Below are positions 51,101 through 58,300 of a DNA stretch of 64,000 bases, piece after piece (position 1 is the first letter of the stretch; each line of letters opens with the position of its first letter). The position numbers were made by a program, and so were the translations under genes. The DNA comes from Marinicauda salina (GTDB lineage Bacteria; Pseudomonadota; Alphaproteobacteria; Caulobacterales; Maricaulaceae). The notes beneath the pieces were generated by a model. The model did not search any database, was not told the DNA's origin, and saw nothing but the letters and a program-made list of their open reading frames with translations. The stretch is taken from assembly GCF_003122085.1 (NCBI RefSeq), contig NZ_QEXV01000006.1, positions 148,324-212,323 on the forward strand, written 5' to 3'.

Positions 51101-51401
51101 CGGCGAACTTGTTCGGCTCGGCGCCCTTGCCCGGCGCTTTCACCTCGATGAAGCCGATCAGCGCGCTGCGGCGCGTGACGGCGTAGTCCGGCCGGGTCTT
51201 GAGATCGGCGAGAGAGGATTCGCCCACGAGCGCGGCCTCCCGCGCATTCAGCCCGATCGTGGGGGCGAGATCCTTCAGCAGGGTTTCGAGCGGCGCGCGA
51301 AGCTGGTCTTCCGGCTCGCCGGCGGCCGCGGGATTGTCCAGCTTGACCTTGGCGCTTGCGCCGAACGTGGAGATCGCTTCCGCTAGCGCGTCAGCCGCCA
51401 T
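48105..51401 (-). CDS. Single-chain restriction-modification enzyme (type IIG-like, N6-adenine methylase with PD-(D/E)XK domain)
   Basis: The 1098-residue protein joins a nuclease-like N-terminus, a helical connector, a gamma-type amino-methyltransferase and a C-terminal specificity region. The PD-(D/E)XK site reads D72 (RPDYAV), then E86-V-K88 (GFIEVKAPG). The methyltransferase has SYYTPPEVV (about 328-336), motif I DPAAGTGTF (368-376) and motif IV NPPY (492-495). The C-terminal third is unlike the rest and probably reads the target site. No helicase domain is present, so it fits type IIG rather than type ISP or I. It is divergent from the small gene at 51494. No separate restriction or immunity gene is adjacent. 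Confidence 0.87.
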   Translation of the reverse strand: MAADALAEAISTFGASAKVKLDNPAAAGEPEDQLRAPLETLLKDLAPTIGLNAREAALVGESSLADLKTRPDYAVTRRSALIGFIEVKAPGKGAEPNKFADAHDKEQWKKLKSLPNLIYTDGNAFGLYRDGKRERLVHLDGDVRTSGKDLAAPEALIALLADFFTWEPIPPRNAPALAETSARLCRLLREEVREQLAREARALTQLKVDWRKLLFPEATDEQFADGYAQAVTFGLLMAKARGISLADDLDHVAKSLRRTNTLIGSALRLLTEESDEEDTLKTSLATLVRVLDVVDWNAVSKGEPEAWLYFYERFLSVYDNTLRKQTGSYYTPPEVVTAMVRLVDEALKSPGRFGLNKGLASSDVTLADPAAGTGTFLLAILRRIAEIEEADGGPGVVPGAIESALKRLIGFEMQFGPFAVAQLRLLAEIAELTGLDPADPIDAELRLYVADTLADPDEETAWIPSALTPIAESRRAANHIKREEPITVVIGNPPYKEKARDRGAWVEKGSGGDRAILEDWMPPPEWRVGEHAKHLRNLYIYFWRWATWKVFGEADAAAGLSGQDRGVVCYITVAGFLNGPGFQKMRSDLRRDASEIWVIDCSPEGHQPAVGTRIFQGVQQPVCIVLAARPADADASTPAAVRYRVLPEGPREEKFAALADIALDDGGWRACPEEWRAPFLPKGSAAWTGYPALDALFDYDGSGVMPGRTWVIAPDAESLSRRWDRLVSETDPAKKETLFHPHEGGDRSVRKVLTDGLPGHEQRAYSVGADEGGVVAPVRYGFRSFDRQYVIPDKRLINRPNPTLWAAHSDRQVYLTAPHDRTPESGPAVTGCALIPDLHHYAGRGGRVFPLWTDAAASAPNLNARVLAELSTLHGREATAESLFAYIAAVAANPAYTERFAKDLKQPGLRIPLTAERALFDEAAVLGREVVWLHTFGERFADPEAGRPDAPPRIAEGGPTIPKDGAIPTAPGKFPEEMRYDAGARRLFVGEGHIDNVTPEMWTYEVSGVPVLRHWFSYRRKDRSRPVIGDRRPPSPLGEIQPDHWLPEYTSELLNVLHVLGRLIALEPAQAELLERIVEGPTVGVDHLREIGAIDEEA

Positions 51402-51493
51402 TCGACACTCCCCCGCAGGCGTGTTTCCCGCAACCCTTGCGGCCCGTATTCCAAGCTTTAGCCGGGTCCGCGAATCGCAACAAGTTTCCAGTC

Positions 51494-51751
51494 ATGTCGC
51501 AGGGTGAACTCTTTAGTCCGAATGAACAAAAGCGGCCGGCCCGGCCGTCGGCCGAGACGGTCAGGAACCGGATCCGCGCCGTGCTCGATCAGCTCCGCGA
51601 GTCGGAGCGCCTGCCCTGGACCGACGACGAACTTCGCAACTGGCGGACCGTGATTCCCCAGATGACAGGCTGGCTTCCCGAAGAGGAGGCGGCAGCCCTC
51701 CAGGCGGAATTCTTCGCCGAAATCGAACGCCTCGGCGCGCAGGCGGCCTGA
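51494..51751 (+). CDS. Small conserved protein of unknown function
   Basis: The 85-residue protein starts MSQGELFSP and ends in a helical domain with WTDDELRNWRTVIPQMTGWLPEEEAAALQAEFFAEIERL. I recall similar short proteins with a W-x(n)-PQMxxWLPEEEA core in many alphaproteobacteria, without known function. No membrane segment. It is divergent from the restriction-modification gene with 92 bp between, and a terminator follows at 51789. There is no strong Shine-Dalgarno site. A link to the restriction enzyme is not shown. Confidence 0.7.
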   Translation: MSQGELFSPNEQKRPARPSAETVRNRIRAVLDQLRESERLPWTDDELRNWRTVIPQMTGWLPEEEAAALQAEFFAEIERLGAQAA

Positions 51752-51788
51752 GCCAGGGTTCCGTCCCTCGCGCTTAAGTCGCTTCGCG

Positions 51789-51811
51789 CGAACGCTAGCC
51801 GCGTTCGTTTT
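51789..51811 (+). terminator. Rho-independent terminator after the small protein gene
   Basis: CGAACGC (51789-51795), loop TAGCC, GCGTTCG (51801-51807), then TTTT (51808-51811). The stem is perfect and the T-run follows directly, 38 bp after the stop. Confidence 0.65.
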
Positions 51812-52206
51812 CCCGCTCAATCGAGGACGGGCGCGCGTCGTCCCATCCCCCGGATCGGGGTCCGGGGTCAGGAAAACGATGCGGGGGATCAAATCCACAC
51901 ACCCTCGTTCTCCCCGCGAAAGTCGGGACCCAGAGAGGACGGGCGCAGCCGTCGGCGATCTACGATCTCTGGATCCTGACTTTCGTCAGGAATGAGCGTG
52001 AAGGCCGGGAGCCTGTTCTGAAACCCCGGCCGACCCCGGACCCGGTCCGGGGGAGAGCCGGGGCCTCCCGGCCGTCAATCGCCCAGAGGTCCCGGATCGC
52101 GCCTGCGGCGCGTCCGGGAATTCACCCGCTCTATGGGAGGCCGCCCGCACCGCGATCCTTCGCGCCCCCTTCCCTCGTCCCGGCCCGAGGGCCTATATCC
52201 CCGCCC
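51812..52206. repeat. Gene-free gap with a composite palindromic repeat
   Basis: The main feature is a sister copy of the 43065 element at about 51905-51997: TCCCCGCGAAAGTCGGGACCC and the TCCTGACTTTCGTCAGGA hairpin flank CAGAGAGG and ATCTCTGG. Shorter palindromes (CCCCGGATCGGGG near 51847; CCCGGACCCGGTCCGGGGG near 52035) sit on either side. No gene is supported up to trmFO at 52207. Confidence 0.7.
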
Positions 52207-53613
52207 ATGACGAACACCCGCGACCCCATCCACATCGTCGGCGGCGGCATGGCCGGCTCCGAGGCCGCCTGGCAGGCCGCCCAGGCCGGCGCGCGCGTCG
52301 TGCTCCACGAGATGCGCCCGGTCCGCAACACCGAGGCCCATCACACCGACGGGCTGGCCGAACTGGTGTGCTCGAACTCGTTCCGGTCGGACGACGCGGC
52401 GACCAACGCCGTGGGGCTGCTGCACGAGGAGATGCGCCGCGCCGACTCGCTGATCATGGCGATGGGCGACAAGGCGCGCCTGCCCGCCGGCGGGGCGCTG
52501 GCGGTGGACCGTCACGTCTTCTCCGAGGCGGTGACCGCCGCGCTCGAGGCGCACCCGAATATCGAGATCGTCCGCGAGGAGATCGCCGGTCTTCCGCCGG
52601 CCGACTGGGACAGCGTCATCGTGGCGACCGGGCCGCTCACCTCGCCGGCGCTGGCCGAGGCCGTCCACGATCTCACCGGCGAGGGCGAGCTGGCCTTCTT
52701 CGACGCCATCGCGCCCATCATCTACGCCGAGACCATCGACATGGGCGTCGCCTGGAAGCAGTCGCGCTACGACAAGGGCGAGACCGAGGCCGACAAGGCC
52801 GCCTACATCAACTGCCCGATGGACCGCGACCAGTACGAGGCCTTCATCGACGCGCTGATCGACGCGCCCAAGACCGAGTTCAAGGACTGGGAGAAAGACA
52901 CGCCCTATTTCGAGGGCTGCCTGCCGATCGAGGTGATGGCCGAGCGCGGCCGCGAGACGCTGCGCCACGGGCCGATGAAGCCGCGCGGGCTGACCAACGC
53001 GCACAAGCCCGACGAGAAAGCCTACGCGGTGGTTCAGCTGCGCCAGGACAACGCGCTGGGCACGCTGTTCAACATGGTCGGCTTCCAGACCAAGCTGAAA
53101 TACGGCGTCCAGACCGAGGTGTTCCGCATGATCCCGGGCCTGGAGAACGCGTCGTTCGCCCGGCTGGGCGGCATCCACCGCAACACCTTCCTGAACTCGC
53201 CGCGCCTGCTCGATCCGGTGATGCGGCTCAAGGCGCGCCCGTCATTGCGCTTCGCCGGCCAGATCACCGGCGTGGAGGGCTATGTCGAGAGCGCGGCGAT
53301 GGGGCTGCTGGCCGGGCGCTTCGCCGCCGCCGAACGCATGGGCGAGACGCCCGCCCCGCCGCCGGAAACGACCGCGCTGGGCGCGCTGCTCGCCCACATC
53401 ACCACCGGCCACGTGCCGGGCCGCAAGGGCGCCTTCCAGCCGATGAACGTCAATTTCGGCCTGTTCCCCGAGATTGACGCGCCGACCAAGGATTCCGAGG
53501 GCAAGCGCCTGCGCGGAAAGCAGAAATCCGAGGCGAGGAAACGCGCGATGACGACCCGCGCGCTGGCCGACATCGACGCCTGGCTGGGCGCGAAGGCCGC
53601 GGCGGCGGAATAG
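52207..53613 (+). CDS. trmFO: Methylenetetrahydrofolate-tRNA-(uracil-54-C5)-methyltransferase
   Basis: TrmFO is a folate- and FAD-dependent enzyme that makes ribothymidine-54 in the T loop of tRNA. The 468-residue protein has the FAD motif [12 protein letters not shown] (11-22), HEMRP, the catalytic-type Cys pair C55 ([11 protein letters not shown]) and C238 ([15 protein letters not shown]), and the family end [22 protein letters not shown]. Normal length. It converges on the phytoene synthase-like gene, with 10 bp between the stops. Confidence 0.97.
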   Translation: MTNTRDPIHIVGGGMAGSEAAWQAAQAGARVVLHEMRPVRNTEAHHTDGLAELVCSNSFRSDDAATNAVGLLHEEMRRADSLIMAMGDKARLPAGGALAVDRHVFSEAVTAALEAHPNIEIVREEIAGLPPADWDSVIVATGPLTSPALAEAVHDLTGEGELAFFDAIAPIIYAETIDMGVAWKQSRYDKGETEADKAAYINCPMDRDQYEAFIDALIDAPKTEFKDWEKDTPYFEGCLPIEVMAERGRETLRHGPMKPRGLTNAHKPDEKAYAVVQLRQDNALGTLFNMVGFQTKLKYGVQTEVFRMIPGLENASFARLGGIHRNTFLNSPRLLDPVMRLKARPSLRFAGQITGVEGYVESAAMGLLAGRFAAAERMGETPAPPPETTALGALLAHITTGHVPGRKGAFQPMNVNFGLFPEIDAPTKDSEGKRLRGKQKSEARKRAMTTRALADIDAWLGAKAAAAE

Positions 53614-53623
53614 CCGCCTTCGC

Positions 53624-54472
53624 CTAGATCCGCCCGGTCAGCGAGCCCCAGACCAGGCGCCACTGACGGGTGAAGAGCGGCCGCTCGGCGGGTTCGCGAT
53701 ACGGGTCCTTCGCGCGTTTCGCCGCGCGCAGATAGCCGCGGGCGAGGCCGGCGTATCCGACGGCGGGGAAGACCTTTGCGGGCAGCGCCGCGCGCGTCCG
53801 TGCGAACTCGGCCTGCGCGGCGTCGGCCTCGGCGAACAACCCCGCCATCGCCGCCCGCGCCGCCTCGGCCTTGCGGCCGCGCTGCAGGTCGATTTCGGCG
53901 AGCCCGTGGGCGGCCATCTCCTCGGCGGCCAACGGCGGCCGGCCCTCTGCGGCGAGCGCAGGGAAGGCGCGAACAAGACCGGTAAAGCCCCACAGCCGTC
54001 CCGCCGCCGCGACCGCCGCGCCGGCCTCGCCGTCGAGATCAAGCTCGGGATCGGTGAGCCGCGCCGCCGCGCGCATCACCGCGACCGCCGTGCGGTCGAC
54101 ATAGTCGCGCCGGTCCTGCGTCGTCGGGAACGGGCCCTGGCCGAGATCGGCGTTGCGCGCCTCGACCAGGGCGATGAGCGTGTCGCGGTCGGGTCCGCCC
54201 GGCTCGCAGCACACGTCGGCGAGCGCCTCGTAGACGTCGTGGCGGCGCACGTTCGGCGGGGTCTGGAACAGATCCTCGACCGCGTCGCGCGCCCAGGCCA
54301 GGCGCATCTCGCCGATCACCGGCTCGGAGACCTTGTCGGGAATGCGCGCGATCTCGTGATAGAAGGCGTAGAGCGCGAACAGCCTCCGCCGGATCACCGG
54401 CTCGGCGAACAGCGCGGCGAGGCGGCGATCGGGATCGTCCTTCGCGAGCGTCGCGTCGAATTCCGTCGTCAT
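53624..54472 (-). CDS. Squalene/phytoene synthase family protein, NDUFAF6-like
   Basis: The 282-residue protein has the all-alpha prenyltransferase fold by pattern (LFALYAFYHEIARIPDKVSEPVIGEMRLAWARDAVE). The two Asp-rich DxxxD motifs needed for catalysis are poorly kept: the first region reads IARIPDKV. This fits the subgroup of mitochondrial complex I assembly factor NDUFAF6 rather than carotenoid enzymes. No carotenoid or hopanoid genes are near. The Mth938 (NDUFAF3-like) gene lies 2.5 kb downstream, which supports the idea. Divergent from sodB. Confidence 0.8.
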   Translation of the reverse strand: MTTEFDATLAKDDPDRRLAALFAEPVIRRRLFALYAFYHEIARIPDKVSEPVIGEMRLAWARDAVEDLFQTPPNVRRHDVYEALADVCCEPGGPDRDTLIALVEARNADLGQGPFPTTQDRRDYVDRTAVAVMRAAARLTDPELDLDGEAGAAVAAAGRLWGFTGLVRAFPALAAEGRPPLAAEEMAAHGLAEIDLQRGRKAEAARAAMAGLFAEADAAQAEFARTRAALPAKVFPAVGYAGLARGYLRAAKRAKDPYREPAERPLFTRQWRLVWGSLTGRI

Positions 54473-54592
54473 TCCGGCCTCGTTGCGGTGGACAGGACGC
54501 GGCCTGCAACCATATGAACGCTGAGCGGTAATTCCCGGGACGGGCGCCGAGGCGTCCGCTCCGGCCCGACCGAGGCTTCAAGGAGACCCCTC

Positions 54593-55195
54593 ATGGCTTT
54601 CACCCTCCCCGATCTTCCCTACTCCAAGGACGCGCTGGCGCCTCATATCTCCTCGGAGACGCTGGATTTCCACCATGGCAAGCACCACAAAGCCTATGTG
54701 GACAAGGCCAACGCCGCCGTCGAGGGCACGGCGCTCGAGGGCAAGAGCCTCGAAGAGGTGATCAAGGCCAGCTGGGCCGACAAGAACATGGGCGTGTTCA
54801 ACAACGCCGCCCAGATCTGGAACCACACCTTCTACTGGAACTCGATGAAGCCGGGCGGCGGCGGCAAGCCGAGCGGCGACCTCGCCGACCTCATCGACCG
54901 CTCCTTCGGCTCGTTCGACAAGTTCCGCGAGGAATTCAAGACCGCCGGCGTCGGCCAATTCGGCTCGGGCTGGGCCTGGCTGGTCCACAAGAACGGCAAG
55001 CTCGAGGTCCGCAAGACGCTCAACGCCGAGCTGCCGCTGGCCCATGACGGCGCCGACGCGCTGATCACGATGGATGTCTGGGAGCACGCCTACTATCTCG
55101 ACTACCAGAACAAGCGTCCCGACTATATCGACGCCTTCCTGGACAACCTGGTGAACTGGGACTTCGCCGCGGAGAACCTGAAGAAGGCGTCCTAG
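54593..55195 (+). CDS. sodB: Superoxide dismutase, iron type
   Basis: The 200-residue cytosolic enzyme dismutes superoxide. Metal ligands are H27 (LDFHHGKHH), H78 (NHTFYW), D161 and H165 (MDVWEHAYY). The Gln in NNAAQIWNHTF is the iron-type marker; manganese enzymes have Gly there. AAGGAGA lies about 9 bp upstream. A strong terminator follows at 55220. It and sodC are the two superoxide dismutases of the window, one for each compartment. Confidence 0.97.
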   Translation: MAFTLPDLPYSKDALAPHISSETLDFHHGKHHKAYVDKANAAVEGTALEGKSLEEVIKASWADKNMGVFNNAAQIWNHTFYWNSMKPGGGGKPSGDLADLIDRSFGSFDKFREEFKTAGVGQFGSGWAWLVHKNGKLEVRKTLNAELPLAHDGADALITMDVWEHAYYLDYQNKRPDYIDAFLDNLVNWDFAAENLKKAS

Positions 55196-55219
55196 CCCCT
55201 TTTCCATTGACCGATGATG

Positions 55220-55250
55220 CGGCCGCGGCGAGCCTCGCCGCGGCCGTTTT
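55220..55250 (+). terminator. Rho-independent terminator of sodB
   Basis: CGGCCGCGGCGAG (55220-55232) pairs with CTCGCCGCGGCCG (55234-55246), then TTTT. It begins 24 bp after the sodB stop and ends 18 bp before the next gene. Confidence 0.85.
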
Positions 55251-55268
55251 CATGTCCGGGGGGAGTCC

Positions 55269-56582
55269 ATGATCGACGTCGTCCGCCGCCTCTTCGTGTT
55301 CCTGCTGGCGCCGCTCGCGCTGTTCGCCTGCGGGCCGCGCGACGCCGAAGAGAGTCCCGAGCCCGCACCCGCCGCGCCGGCGGAGGAGGCCGCCGAGCCG
55401 CGCGCGCTGGACGCCGCCGCGCTCGCCGAGCTGGACGCGACGCTCGAGCGACTGGCCGCAGAACGGGCGCGGGCGGGCTACGCCGCCGTCATCGCGCTCG
55501 ACGGCGAGATCGTCCACGTCTCCGAGGCGGGCTACGCCGACATCGCCGCCGGCCGGCCGATGACCGCCGACACGCCGGTGCGCATCGCCTCGATGACCAA
55601 GCCCGTGACCGCGGTGGCGGTGATGATGCTCGTCGAGGACGGCGCGCTGTCGCTGGACGATCCGGTCGCCGACTATATCCCGGCCTTCGCGGATGCGCGC
55701 GTGGCGACGTCGTTCATGCGCAACGAAGCGATGGAGATTCCCACCGAGCCGCTCGAGCGCGCGATCACCATCCGCGACCTCATCACCCACACCTCGGGCG
55801 TGGGCTACATCTTCGACTACGACACCAATCTCGGCGCGCTCTATATCGGCCACGACATCTACCAGGGCGACGCGCCGATGGCCGCGCGCATGGAGACGCT
55901 CGCCGGCCTGCCGCTCTACTTCCAGCCCGGCGAAGCCTGGCGTTACTCCTACGCCAACGACGTGCTCGGCCATGTCGTCGAGATCGTGTCGGGCGAGACG
56001 CTCGACGCCTTCATGGACGCGCGCATCTTCACGCCGCTGGGCATGGACGACACGACCTTCTTCCCCGGCGAGTCGCTGCGCGCGCGCATGGCCGCGCTCT
56101 ACACCCATGACGACGACGGCGCGCTGGTCCGCGTGCCCGCCGCCGACGACGGCGTGCTCAACGCCGCCGACGAGGCCGGCGGGGCGGGCCTCGTCTCGAC
56201 GGCGCACGACTATATGCGCTTCGCGCTGATGCTGGCGGGCGGCGGCGAACTCGACGGGACGCGCCTCCTGTCGGCGGAGACGGTCGATCGCATGACCGAG
56301 CTTCATGTCGGTCCCGAGCGCACGCCCGACTCCATGGATGCGGCCGACACCGGCTACGGTCTCGGCGTGGGAGTCGCCTATGACGGCGACGACGAAACCA
56401 TCGAACGGCCCGGCGATTTCGGCTGGGGCGGCTATTTCGACACCGACTTCTTCGTCAGCCCGTCGACCGGGCTGGCCGGCGTGATCATGGCCCAGGAGGA
56501 ACCCGGCCCGACGACGCCGCCCGAGGCCGCCGCGCGCGCCGTGTTCAAGCCGCTGGCCTACGGGGCGCTGCCGGGAGAGTGA
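55269..56582 (+). CDS. Class C beta-lactamase-like serine hydrolase lipoprotein
   Basis: The 437-residue protein has a lipoprotein signal (lipobox LFAC, Cys 21), an Ala/Glu/Pro linker and a beta-lactamase/transpeptidase-like domain. The catalytic S108-x-x-K111 is in IASMTKPVTA, the YxN motif is in WRYSYANDVLG, and the third box is close to FGWGGYFDT. This is the esterase/D-aminopeptidase-like group (EstB, AmpC fold), so no beta-lactam resistance is implied. Substrate unknown. The stop is followed by repeat DNA, and the upstream sodB terminator suggests its own promoter. Confidence 0.92.
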   Translation: MIDVVRRLFVFLLAPLALFACGPRDAEESPEPAPAAPAEEAAEPRALDAAALAELDATLERLAAERARAGYAAVIALDGEIVHVSEAGYADIAAGRPMTADTPVRIASMTKPVTAVAVMMLVEDGALSLDDPVADYIPAFADARVATSFMRNEAMEIPTEPLERAITIRDLITHTSGVGYIFDYDTNLGALYIGHDIYQGDAPMAARMETLAGLPLYFQPGEAWRYSYANDVLGHVVEIVSGETLDAFMDARIFTPLGMDDTTFFPGESLRARMAALYTHDDDGALVRVPAADDGVLNAADEAGGAGLVSTAHDYMRFALMLAGGGELDGTRLLSAETVDRMTELHVGPERTPDSMDAADTGYGLGVGVAYDGDDETIERPGDFGWGGYFDTDFFVSPSTGLAGVIMAQEEPGPTTPPEAAARAVFKPLAYGALPGE

Positions 56583-56615
56583 CCAGGCGCCCTATCCCGG
56601 CTCCTCAGACCAGGA

Positions 56616-56880
56616 CCCTCATCCTGAGGCGCCCGATCCCCTGCCCCTTCGAGGCTCGCTTCGCTCGCACCTCAGGGTGAGGGGATCGGGCCTCGAAGGA
56701 TGGGAGGGCGTACGACCTCGCGTCCGTCGAGGCCCGCCTGACCCGATCCCCTCATCCCCGGATCAAGTCCGGGGCAGGCTCTGAGGAGGCCTGTTCCCTC
56801 GTGCTTCGAGACGCTCCCCCGGATCAAGTCCGGGCTCGCCCTCAGCATGAGGGAACAGGGCGTCTCGAAGGACGGGGATC
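56616..56880. repeat. Tandem palindromic intergenic repeats (CCTCATCCTGAGG and CTTCGAGACG types)
   Basis: The 361-bp gap before the Mth938 gene (56583-56943) has no gene. It holds CCCTCATCCTGAGG (56616 on) with CCTCAGGGTGAGGGGATCGGG facing it, and a second block where CCTCGTGCTTCGAGACG and CGTCTCGAAGGACG face each other around CCCCCGGATCAAGTCCGGGC, which itself occurs twice. Same family as 30795-30886. Confidence 0.75.
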
Positions 56881-56943
56881 GGGGTGTCGGACGAGGGCCT
56901 CTCGTGGTCTGCAGGGGAAGCCGCCACGCCGTCGCTCGAGCGA

Positions 56944-57318
56944 TCACACCGCGATCAGCGCCGCCCAGACGCGCCGCGCCTCGCCGGCGAGGATGTTGTA
57001 GACGCGGCAGGCCGCCGGCGTGTCGAGCGCCTCGAGCCCGACGCCGGCGTCGAGAAAGGCCTGCCGGACCGCGGCGGGCGGATGAACCACCTTCGCGCCG
57101 AGGCCGAGCACCACGACGTCGGGCTTGTCGTCCGGGTTCAGGAAGGTCTCGAAATCTGAGACCGCAAGCGCCTTCGGATCTTCGCCGACCGGCCAGGCCC
57201 GCACGGCCCCGTCGACCAGCGCGATCGCGCCCTCGTGGCGGACTCCGCCGATGCGGAACCCGCCGTCGCCGAAGGCGTCGATGGGCGGAACCTGGTAGGC
57301 CGGCGCCCTAGGGGGCAA
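56944..57318 (-). CDS. Mth938-like domain protein (NDUFAF3 homologue)
   Basis: The 124-residue protein has the Mth938-like fold pattern (FRIGGVRHEGAIALVDG, VVVLGLGAKVVHPP, AACRVYNILAGEARRVWAALI). The mitochondrial relative NDUFAF3 helps assemble complex I and has been noted to be linked with secDF in bacteria. The start is TTG at 57318, overlapping the last 11 bp of secF, so it is translated from the secDF message. It has no signal peptide. The bacterial role is unproven. Confidence 0.85.
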   Translation of the reverse strand: MPPRAPAYQVPPIDAFGDGGFRIGGVRHEGAIALVDGAVRAWPVGEDPKALAVSDFETFLNPDDKPDVVVLGLGAKVVHPPAAVRQAFLDAGVGLEALDTPAACRVYNILAGEARRVWAALIAV

Positions 57319-58288
57319 CGACCTCGCCCTCCTGGCTCGTCTCCCTCTTGACGCCGGTGAGCGTGAGCAGCGGCGCGGCGACGAAGACCGAGGAATAGGT
57401 GCCGATCACGACGCCCCAGATCAGCGCGAAGGCGAAGCCCTGCAGCGCCGGACCGCCGATCAGCGCCATCGCGATCAGCGCCACCAGCGTCGTGCCCGAG
57501 GTCAGGATCGTTCGCGACAGCGTCTTGTTGATCGCCCGGTTGAGCACCTCGACGGTCGGCGCGGTCTTGAACTTGCGGAACTTCTCGCGAATGCGGTCAT
57601 AGATGACGACGGTGTCGTTCATCGAGTAGCCGACGATGGTCAGGATCGCGGCGATCGTGGAGAGATTGAACTCCAGCTGCGTGACCGCGAACATGCCGAT
57701 CGTGGCGATGACGTCGTGGGCGAGCGCGAGCACCGCGCCCACCGAGTACTGCCACTCGAAGCGGAACCAGATATAGACCAGCATCAGGAAGAGCGCGACG
57801 AGCACGGCGGTCGCGCCTGCGACCACGAGCTCGCCCGAAACCTGCGGGCCGACCACCTCGACGCGACGGAACTCGACGCCGGGATATTCCGCCCTCAGCG
57901 TCTCCTGGATCGTCTGACGGGCGATCTGCTGAGCTTCCTCGGCGCCCGTCTCCTCGGTGACCCCTTCGAGCCCCTGCACGTCGGCGACGTCGACGGTGCC
58001 GAGGCGGATCAACACCTCGTCCTCGGCGCCGAACGCCTGGACCTGGATGTCGCCCAGGCCGAGCCCGTCGAGATCGCTCCGGATGGCGCCCAGGTCGGCG
58101 GGCCCTTCGGTCTGGATCTCGATGAGCGTGCCGCCGCGGAAATCGATGCCGAAATTGAGTCCGAGCCCGAAGAAGGCCGCCGCCGAACCGATGATGAGCA
58201 AGGTCGACGCGACGAGCGCGGCGAAACGCAGCCGGATGAACGGGATATTCGTGTCGGTCGGAATGAACCGGACGAGCGCGAGTTTCAT
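57308..58288 (-). CDS. secF: Protein translocase subunit SecF
   Basis: SecF with SecD and YajC assists SecYEG-mediated export using the proton gradient. The 326-residue protein has the signature FGIDFRGGTLIEI, a periplasmic domain, and transmembrane segments with the GYSMNDTVVIYDRIRE loop and ALIWGVVIGTYSSVFVAAPLL. It lies 12 bp after secD on the same strand. Confidence 0.97.
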   Translation of the reverse strand: MKLALVRFIPTDTNIPFIRLRFAALVASTLLIIGSAAAFFGLGLNFGIDFRGGTLIEIQTEGPADLGAIRSDLDGLGLGDIQVQAFGAEDEVLIRLGTVDVADVQGLEGVTEETGAEEAQQIARQTIQETLRAEYPGVEFRRVEVVGPQVSGELVVAGATAVLVALFLMLVYIWFRFEWQYSVGAVLALAHDVIATIGMFAVTQLEFNLSTIAAILTIVGYSMNDTVVIYDRIREKFRKFKTAPTVEVLNRAINKTLSRTILTSGTTLVALIAMALIGGPALQGFAFALIWGVVIGTYSSVFVAAPLLTLTGVKRETSQEGEVVAP

Positions 58289-58300
58289 GATCCGCCTCCC

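Noticed and set aside
47943..51386. A plus-strand open frame of 1147 codons opposite the restriction-modification gene
   Set aside because: It is the mirror of the real minus-strand gene in GC-rich DNA: residues are Arg/Gly/Ala/Val-biased with no domain, while the minus strand has clear methylase motifs.
48105..51401. BREX PglX or type ISP enzyme
   Set aside because: No pglZ, brxC or other BREX gene is near, and the protein has no helicase motifs, so a type IIG-like enzyme fits better.
55269..56582. Beta-lactam resistance gene
   Set aside because: SxxK and YxN are present, but the third motif and the lipoprotein linker fit the esterase/peptidase-like group. Resistance cannot be inferred.
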